NCBI GenBank assembly: GCA_017443985.1
Contig: JAFSXR010000066.1
Location: 1 to 48,617 of the forward strand
From: Synergistaceae bacterium
Lineage (GTDB): Bacteria > Synergistota > Synergistia > Synergistales > Aminobacteriaceae
Direction: 5' to 3'
Length of the DNA: 48,617 nt
In this document: piece after piece, positions 43,448 to 48,617 of the stretch
How the letters are laid out: the number at the start of each line of letters is the position of its first letter
How positions within the stretch are numbered: the stretch's first letter is position 1
Position numbers and translations under genes: made by a program
Notes under the pieces: model-generated
Seen by the model: the letters and a program-made list of their open reading frames with translations, nothing else
Database searches by the model: none
What the model was told of the DNA's origin: nothing

Positions 43448-44791
43448 TTAATTTTCCTGTGCTTGTCCTTGCGTTGGATATGGCGCAAGACTTAATAATC
43501 TCTTGTCAGTTTCTTCAAAGCTAGTCGGGTCTTCAACGCGCTGTGATAAAAAATGCCTTACTTCTTCCATGTTAGCTAATGCCCAGTCAACGCGCATGTT
43601 AGTTCCGGATTTATACGCGCCTATATTTATTAAGTCTTCGGACTCAGCGTAAGTTGCTAATAAATCACGGACACGCCCGGCCGCGTCTAAATGTTCACGG
43701 GAAACTAGAGCAGGCATTACACGGCTAACGCTGTCGAGAACGCTCACGGCAGGATAGAAATTTCTTGCGGCAATTTTTCGCGACAAAACTATATGCCCGT
43801 CCAAAATTCCGCGCACTGTATCAGCTACAGGTTCGTTCATGTCGTCGCCGTCAACTAAGACTGTATAAATTCCCGTAATGCTCCCGACCTCTCCGGCTCC
43901 GGCACGCTCTAATAATCTCGGCAGCATTTCAAAAACCGATGGAGTATAGCCGCGTGTTGCAGGAGGCTCGCCTATAGCAAGTCCGATTTCACGCTGTGCA
44001 CGCGCTACACGTGTTACTGTGTCCATCATTAATAAAACGTCTTTGCCCTGATCCCTGAAATATTCTGCGATTGCCGTAGCCGTCATTGCTGATTTTAATC
44101 TGATTAAAGCAGGCTGGTCGGAAGTCGCTATAACTAAGACTGAACGCTTGAGACCTTCCGGGCCTAAATCACGCTCAATAAATTCACGAACTTCGCGGCC
44201 ACGTTCGCCGACGAGTGAAATTACGTTTATGTCTGCTGTAGTGTAGCGCGCCATCATTCCCATGAGAGTACTTTTGCCAACGCCGGAGCCTGCGAAAATT
44301 CCTATACGCTGTCCCTTGCCGAGCGTCAACATGCCGTCAATAACCCTAACTCCGACAGAAAGCGGAGTATCTACCATTTTGCGCTTTAACGGGTGAGGCG
44401 GAGTTGCGTATAACGGATAAAAATCACTCGCAACGATCGGCCCTTTATCGTCAATGGGATTGCCCAGACCGTCAAGCACGCGCCCCAAAAGAGATTCGCC
44501 GACGGGAACTTCAAGCGGCCTGTTAGTTGAAATTACATCACAGCCCGGCCCGACTTCCTGCAAAGCTCCGAGCGGCATTAATAAAACTCTGTTCTCCCGG
44601 AAGCCTACGACCTCCGCGTCAAGTTCGTGAGAGCCGTCCCGAAAGCATATGTGGCACAAGTCGCCGACGCGGACATCAGGGCCCTGCGACTCCGCGACAA
44701 GCCCGACAACTTGAACAATGCGCCCGTTAATTTTTATTAAAGGCTTTTGAAGAAGATCAACGGAAAATAATTGAAATAAATCAGCGTCCAT
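43448..44791 (-). CDS. fliI: Flagellum-specific ATPase FliI
   Basis: A 447-residue F1-beta-like ATPase that powers or assists flagellar protein export. Walker A is GSGVGKST (168-175), Walker B LLMMDTVTRVA, and SVFEMLPRLLERAGAG is typical for the family. It is located 7 bases after fliH. Normal length and no missing motif. Confidence 0.97.
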   Translation of the reverse strand: MDADLFQLFSVDLLQKPLIKINGRIVQVVGLVAESQGPDVRVGDLCHICFRDGSHELDAEVVGFRENRVLLMPLGALQEVGPGCDVISTNRPLEVPVGESLLGRVLDGLGNPIDDKGPIVASDFYPLYATPPHPLKRKMVDTPLSVGVRVIDGMLTLGKGQRIGIFAGSGVGKSTLMGMMARYTTADINVISLVGERGREVREFIERDLGPEGLKRSVLVIATSDQPALIRLKSAMTATAIAEYFRDQGKDVLLMMDTVTRVARAQREIGLAIGEPPATRGYTPSVFEMLPRLLERAGAGEVGSITGIYTVLVDGDDMNEPVADTVRGILDGHIVLSRKIAARNFYPAVSVLDSVSRVMPALVSREHLDAAGRVRDLLATYAESEDLINIGAYKSGTNMRVDWALANMEEVRHFLSQRVEDPTSFEETDKRLLSLAPYPTQGQAQEN

Positions 44792-44798
44792 GTTCTGT

Positions 44799-45737
44799 TC
44801 ACTCTTTGTTTACCTGCTGAAAAATTTCATCGACGACTGATTCAACCTGGCTCATTTGAGTTTTCCAGCGAGCGTCATAAATACCTAAGGACGTTTCGAC
44901 AAGACAGCTTCCAGGCTGAACGTTCGGATCTGATTTTAATTCGACGCGCTTGGCACCGCGCAGAGCTTCTTGAAATTTTGTATCAAGATTGCCTTCAAGA
45001 TTTTTTATGTCGTCTGGAGATACGTAAATTAAAATCTGATTTTTATCACTCAAGCGCGACAATAATTCCGACAAAACATTGTCTATAGTGTCGGGATTTA
45101 ATTCAACCTGACGATGCAGCATTCTCCGCAGCATTTCCGTCCACATTCTGATCATTCGAGGCTGATGAAGTTTCACAAGCTCGGCGAAATTTTCATCAAG
45201 TTTTTTTCCGACACCTTCAATAATTCCTGCGAGGCTCGAAAATTTTTCTAAATATTCCTGCTCAACTTCTTCGCGTGCTTTTTTTAAGCCGTCCTCATAG
45301 CCTTTAATCTGCCCTTCGGAAATTGCCTGATCGCGTGCTTTGTCGGCGATTTTTTTTGCATTGGCCTGAGCTTCGGATTCGAGAGTCTTTCTGCGCTTCT
45401 CGTAGTCTGACTTAATGCCGCCGATTTCGCTTTCAAGTTTCTTTTTAGCTTCTGTTAATTCAGCGTTGGCAACTTCGGCATTGCTTAGGCTGTTCGTGAG
45501 GGCTTTTATCTGCACCGTCAATTCTTCAAGCTCTTTCGAGTTCCGCTCGGACATCTTAACTTGAACGACTTTAGGGGCAGACGGGGGCGGCGTTATTTTT
45601 TTCTCAGGGGCCTGCTGTTTAGGCTCTTGAGGCTTCACGCCCGACTGCTTAATCTCACTCTCAAGAATACCGATTTTAACGGCTTGCGGCAAAAGTCTGA
45701 CCGTCCGCAGCACGCGCTGATGAGCAAGACTAGACAA
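44799..45737 (-). CDS. fliH: Flagellar assembly protein FliH
   Basis: A 312-residue regulator of the FliI ATPase. It starts at TTG 45737, overlapping fliG by 8 bases; GGAGGAG nine bases upstream supports this start. A Pro/Lys-rich linker (about 33-55) precedes a long coiled coil, then the FliH C-terminal domain with HPDD-like ILIYVSPDDIKNLEG and VQPGSCLVETSLGIYDAR. The order fliG-fliH-fliI is standard. Confidence 0.9.
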   Translation of the reverse strand: MSSLAHQRVLRTVRLLPQAVKIGILESEIKQSGVKPQEPKQQAPEKKITPPPSAPKVVQVKMSERNSKELEELTVQIKALTNSLSNAEVANAELTEAKKKLESEIGGIKSDYEKRRKTLESEAQANAKKIADKARDQAISEGQIKGYEDGLKKAREEVEQEYLEKFSSLAGIIEGVGKKLDENFAELVKLHQPRMIRMWTEMLRRMLHRQVELNPDTIDNVLSELLSRLSDKNQILIYVSPDDIKNLEGNLDTKFQEALRGAKRVELKSDPNVQPGSCLVETSLGIYDARWKTQMSQVESVVDEIFQQVNKE

Positions 45738-46761
45738 TCATATCGTCTCCTCCGCCGGAAGCTATGACGATTTCGCCCTGTTCCTCCAGTCCGCGTATTA
45801 TGTTGACGACTTTCTGCTGTGCCTCTTCCACGTCCTTCACGCGCACCGGGCCCATGAAGTCCATATCTTCCTGTAACATTTCCGCTGCACGCTTGGACAT
45901 GTTTTTAAGGTATTTAGTTTTAAGATCCTCCGTCGCGCCTTTAAGAGCGAGGCTGAGTTCTTTCATATCGACCTCACGCAGTACGCGCTGTAAGGATCTG
46001 TCGTCAAGACGCATAGAGTCTTCAAAGACGAATAATCTCTTTTTAATTTCTTCGGCGAGTTCCGGGTCATTTTCTTCTAAGTACTCCATAATATTTCTTT
46101 CCGTAGCTCTGTCGGTACTGTTGACGATCGCGACGACCGCGTCAATGCCTCCGGCAACGGTGAAGTCCTGACCCATAACGCTGCTTAATTTACGTTCAAG
46201 CACTCTTTCAACCTCCCTCAAAACTTCCGGAGTAATTCTGTCCATGTTAGCAATTCTTTTCGTAACATCGGCCTGCAAAATCGGATTTAAGCCGCTTAAA
46301 ATCATTGCGGCCTGAGGCGGTTCAAGATATGAAAGAATTAATGCTATCGTCTGCGGGTGCTCGTTCTGAATGAAGCCAAGTATCTGGCCTGCGTCCGTGT
46401 GTCTCATGAAATCAAACGGCTTAACCTGAAGACTTGCTGTAATTCTTGCAAGCAACGAGGCAGCTCTCTCCGGGCCAAGAGCTTTTTCAAGTACGTCTCT
46501 GGCATATTCAACACCTCCACGCGCCATGAACTCACGAGCCATTAAAATTTCCTGCGCTTCTTTCAAGACCGTGAGCTTTACATCGGGCGTTACCTTTCTT
46601 AAATTCGCTATCTCAAGCGTTATTAACTCAATCGTAGAATCATCGAGCCTTTTATAAACTTCGGGGGCTACGTCGCTCCCAAGTGAGACCATTAGGACCG
46701 CAGTTTTTTCACGGCCCGTCAGTCCTTTTGCTTCTCCGGCTTTTTCATCATTTTTCGGCAT
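45730..46761 (-). CDS. fliG: Flagellar motor switch protein FliG
   Basis: A 343-residue switch-complex protein. It has an N-terminal domain for FliF binding (LTGREKTAVLMVSLG), the middle EHPQTIALILSYL motif, and the C-terminal torque helix region with LDDRSLQRVLREVD. Its ribosome site TAGGAG overlaps the stop of hicB, so the toxin-antitoxin pair separates fliG from fliF. ATG 46761 lies 8 bases after this site. Confidence 0.96.
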   Translation of the reverse strand: MPKNDEKAGEAKGLTGREKTAVLMVSLGSDVAPEVYKRLDDSTIELITLEIANLRKVTPDVKLTVLKEAQEILMAREFMARGGVEYARDVLEKALGPERAASLLARITASLQVKPFDFMRHTDAGQILGFIQNEHPQTIALILSYLEPPQAAMILSGLNPILQADVTKRIANMDRITPEVLREVERVLERKLSSVMGQDFTVAGGIDAVVAIVNSTDRATERNIMEYLEENDPELAEEIKKRLFVFEDSMRLDDRSLQRVLREVDMKELSLALKGATEDLKTKYLKNMSKRAAEMLQEDMDFMGPVRVKDVEEAQQKVVNIIRGLEEQGEIVIASGGGDDMIV

Positions 46762-46772
46762 GGCAAAAACTC

Positions 46773-47003
46773 CTATGCGTATTCAGCAACATATTTTTCA
46801 CTTTCGGGAATTTTTCCTACAGCATCGCAAAAATCAAGATAATCATCAACGGCATCATGAAATTCTTTTTCAATGCCTGCTATAGTTTCGCTCTCGAAAT
46901 TTACAAGGTCGCTTATTCCCTCAATTTTTCCGTATAAAGAATGATTTTCAAAATCAATTTCTATATTCGTATGATAGCCTTTATATTCTAAAATGTTGCT
47001 CAT
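46773..47003 (-). CDS. hicB: HicB-type antitoxin lacking the DNA-binding domain
   Basis: A 76-residue protein with the partial RNase H-like fold of HicB (EYKGYHTNIEIDFENHSLYGKIEGISDLVNFE and EEFHDAVDDYLDFC-type helix). Typical family members of about 110 residues carry a ribbon-helix-helix domain after this point; here the frame stops just 11 bases before fliG. It overlaps hicA by 4 bases (ATGA) with GGAGGAAG upstream. It may still bind the toxin but probably cannot repress DNA. It is probably expressed with the flagellar operon. Confidence 0.85.
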   Translation of the reverse strand: MSNILEYKGYHTNIEIDFENHSLYGKIEGISDLVNFESETIAGIEKEFHDAVDDYLDFCDAVGKIPESEKYVAEYA

Positions 47004-47254
47004 AATAATTCTTCCTCCAACACTTCCGCTAAACTTTTAATGCTCTTAGGAGACATTACATCAGACGGATGCGGTTTATGCAGCAATATTATTTTCTTGT
47101 CCGATATTCTAAAAAATTTTACACGAGAGCCGGACGTTTTGCCTTTATTACTTTCTTCAAAGCCTAACTGTTTCAAGAGTGCTTTTGCTTCCGTGTACGT
47201 ATAGTCTTTAGGAACAGAGCGTAAACGCTCTTTTGCTTTATCAAAACGGCTCAT
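47000..47254 (-). CDS. hicA: HicA-type toxin
   Basis: An 84-residue double-stranded-RNA-binding-fold mRNA interferase candidate. The family form with SGSRVKFF and LHKPHP in place of the classic GSHH is clear; the usual catalytic His is replaced by Arg at SGSR, while a His lies in LHKPH. It precedes hicB, the standard order. Its ribosome site is inside the heptamer repeat that separates it from fliF. Catalysis should be tested rather than assumed. Confidence 0.85.
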   Translation of the reverse strand: MSRFDKAKERLRSVPKDYTYTEAKALLKQLGFEESNKGKTSGSRVKFFRISDKKIILLHKPHPSDVMSPKSIKSLAEVLEEELL

Positions 47255-47278
47255 TCCTAATTCCTAACTCCTAACTCA
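47255..47278. repeat. Heptamer repeat copy between fliF and hicA
   Basis: Minus-strand GTTAGGAGTTAGGAATTAGG continues to the hicA ATG: three tandem units; they also supply the hicA ribosome site. Its sequence is nearly the same as the copy at 32386-32409. Confidence 0.65.
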
Positions 47279-47279
47279 C

Positions 47280-48617
47280 TTAGCCGTCATTCGACAGCCA
47301 CTCATTAACAAGCGTCGCAATTTCGTCCGGGTGACTCTTAGCGTATGCCCTGAGCTGCTCTTCAAGCACTGCCATTTCACCTTGAAACGCGAGTAAATCC
47401 GGCGACGTGAGCATCTCTTGAATGGTCGGAACTTTCTTGCCCTCCGCTTCGATTTCCTGAATGGCAAGTTTAGCGCGCTTCATTCTTACCCAGACATAGA
47501 ACGCTATCGCAAGAATCAACAGAACAAAGAACGCCGCAACGGAGCCGTAAATTATTTTCCACATTCTTTCCTGTCTAAGCTCTTCAGCCATAGAATCAGC
47601 GAATGCCGTTGAAAATCTCATCGCCCTGACGACAAGACTGTCTCCGCGCTCCCTGCTAAAGCCAATCGCAGAAGAAATTACTTCCTGCAATGACTCTAAT
47701 CTTTCTTCCGTTATTTCGTTATATTTATCATCAATCAAGACCGAAGCCGACAGCCTGCGGACTCCGCCGGGCGTTACGACCTGATCGCCCTTCCGCGTAC
47801 TGATTTCGTAGTTTGTTGTCGCGTTCGATCTGTTATATTCGCTTTCAACAGTGTTTGAATTTATCGCGTAGCCCGGAATATTCGTTGTCGTTCCGGGATT
47901 TCCGTTGACGGGATTTCCCTGCCCGGTATAACTTTCTTCCTGACGTTCGTTGCTTCTCGGAACTCCCGTGCCCGTTTCGGGGTTTGGCGTGTATTCAACA
48001 TATGAGCTTGTTTTTTTGTCGAAGTCTAAATCTATTTTGACTCTGACAACCGCCGTGCCCGGCCCGAAAACTTGTTCAAGCATAACGCGGACTTTATTTT
48101 CAAGTTCTTTCTCGTGCTGACGTTCAAGTTCTCTCTGCACTGAAGTAACTGTGTTCGTGCTGTCGGGATTGTACATTATCATCGAGTCCGATACCATGTC
48201 GGAGAGTATACGCCCGTTTGTGTCAACGACCGTAACTGAATCAGGCTCTAGGCCGTCCACACTGTGCGCCACTAAATGAATTATTGACTTAACCTGCGTC
48301 GGCCCGATCGTCGCTCCCTGTCTTAATCTCAACAAGACCGAAGCTGTCGAAGGCTTCTGCTGCTCTAAAAATAATCTCTGTTCGGGAATAACTACGCTCA
48401 CTCTCGCATTTTCAACCGAAGCCATCTGCGAAATAGTCCGCGCCAATTCTCCTTCAATGGCTCGCATATAAGCTATTCTCTGCTGAAATTCGCTCATTCC
48501 CATTTTAGAGTCGTCGAAAATTTCAAAGCCCGTTGTCCCGCCCTTAGGAAGTCCCATTTGCGCAAGAGTTAAACGTGTCTCATAAATCGCATTGCCGGGC
48601 ATTAAAATTGCGCTCGC
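47280..48617 (-). CDS. fliF: Flagellar MS-ring protein FliF (5' end beyond window)
   Basis: The C-terminal 445 or so residues of FliF; the frame is open to the window edge (no stop, and the family N-terminus is missing), so the first visible ATG is not the start. It has the ring-building RBM domains (ENARVSVVIPEQRLF, TVVDTNGRILSD), one C-terminal membrane helix (about 60-90 residues before the end of the membrane part) and a cytoplasmic FliG-binding tail ending AKSHPDEIATLVNEWLSNDG. It forms the MS ring in the inner membrane. Confidence 0.95.
   Translation of the reverse strand, partial: ASAILMPGNAIYETRLTLAQMGLPKGGTTGFEIFDDSKMGMSEFQQRIAYMRAIEGELARTISQMASVENARVSVVIPEQRLFLEQQKPSTASVLLRLRQGATIGPTQVKSIIHLVAHSVDGLEPDSVTVVDTNGRILSDMVSDSMIMYNPDSTNTVTSVQRELERQHEKELENKVRVMLEQVFGPGTAVVRVKIDLDFDKKTSSYVEYTPNPETGTGVPRSNERQEESYTGQGNPVNGNPGTTTNIPGYAINSNTVESEYNRSNATTNYEISTRKGDQVVTPGGVRRLSASVLIDDKYNEITEERLESLQEVISSAIGFSRERGDSLVVRAMRFSTAFADSMAEELRQERMWKIIYGSVAAFFVLLILAIAFYVWVRMKRAKLAIQEIEAEGKKVPTIQEMLTSPDLLAFQGEMAVLEEQLRAYAKSHPDEIATLVNEWLSNDG

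Noticed and set aside
47255..47278. Possible CRISPR-like repeats
   Set aside because: Units are 7 bases in direct tandem without spacers, so they are not a CRISPR array.

Overview
The window looks like a chromosomal segment of an anaerobic, flagellated, diderm amino-acid fermenter of the phylum Synergistota (Synergistetes). The most telling marker is the C-terminus of the first gene, which matches the Synerg-CTERM sorting signal (SSSGCNAG, then a hydrophobic stretch, then a basic tail). Other features fit that placement: a fla/che-type flagellar operon, a fused TAXI-TRAP transporter, tricarboxylate-receptor proteins, glutamate dehydrogenase, formate-tetrahydrofolate ligase and 2-hydroxyacyl-CoA dehydratase-type proteins. 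The genus cannot be named from sequence alone. Genes are tightly packed, no intergenic gap exceeds 300 bases, several genes start with TTG or GTG, and I see no rRNA, tRNA, CRISPR array or transposase.

Layout. 0-5.4 kb: a secreted lipase-like protein, then (convergent) a single polypeptide joining a TctC-type periplasmic receptor to a CitMHS-type permease. 5.4-12.2 kb (minus strand): a housekeeping operon running pseudouridine synthase, HDOD protein, cmk, plsC, yicC, gmk, small membrane protein, ftsH, closed by a good terminator. 12.3-17.8 kb: a HIT protein, then a six-gene minus-strand operon with two full-length and one half-length 2-hydroxyacyl-CoA dehydratase/double-cubane-type protein, one ATP-dependent activase, YedF and DUF3343, preceded by a strongly foldable leader RNA. 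17.8-21.0 kb: a fused TRAP permease and its TAXI receptor with a terminator between them. 21-25.4 kb: a YvyF-like zinc-ribbon protein, a prepilin peptidase, and a convergent GlpA-like/FAD-NAD/DUF1667 redox trio.

25.5-30.9 kb is a redox and stress cluster: a divergent HxlR regulator with sensor-type cysteines, then PPOX-like FMN protein, nitroreductase, glutathione peroxidase, metallo-beta-lactamase-fold protein, an unusual (apparently circularly permuted) solute-binding protein, a flavodoxin-ferredoxin EFR1 protein and a ferritin-like protein. 31-37 kb holds single-gene units: gdhA, a hotdog thioesterase, fhs, and a GH28 polygalacturonase that suggests access to plant pectin. 37-48.6 kb is the flagellar basal-body/hook operon (fliF, fliG, fliH, fliI, fliJ, lytic transglycosylase, MotE-like, fliK, flgD, flgE) with a HicAB-type toxin-antitoxin pair inserted between fliF and fliG. 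fliF runs off the window edge.

The most unusual items are the TctC-CitMHS fusion, the dehydratase/YedF/DUF3343 operon with its structured leader, the permuted binding protein, the toxin-antitoxin insertion with a shortened HicB, and a dispersed heptamer repeat (TTAGGAG/TTAGGAA units) found at about ten gene boundaries, where it sometimes supplies stop codons or Shine-Dalgarno sequences.
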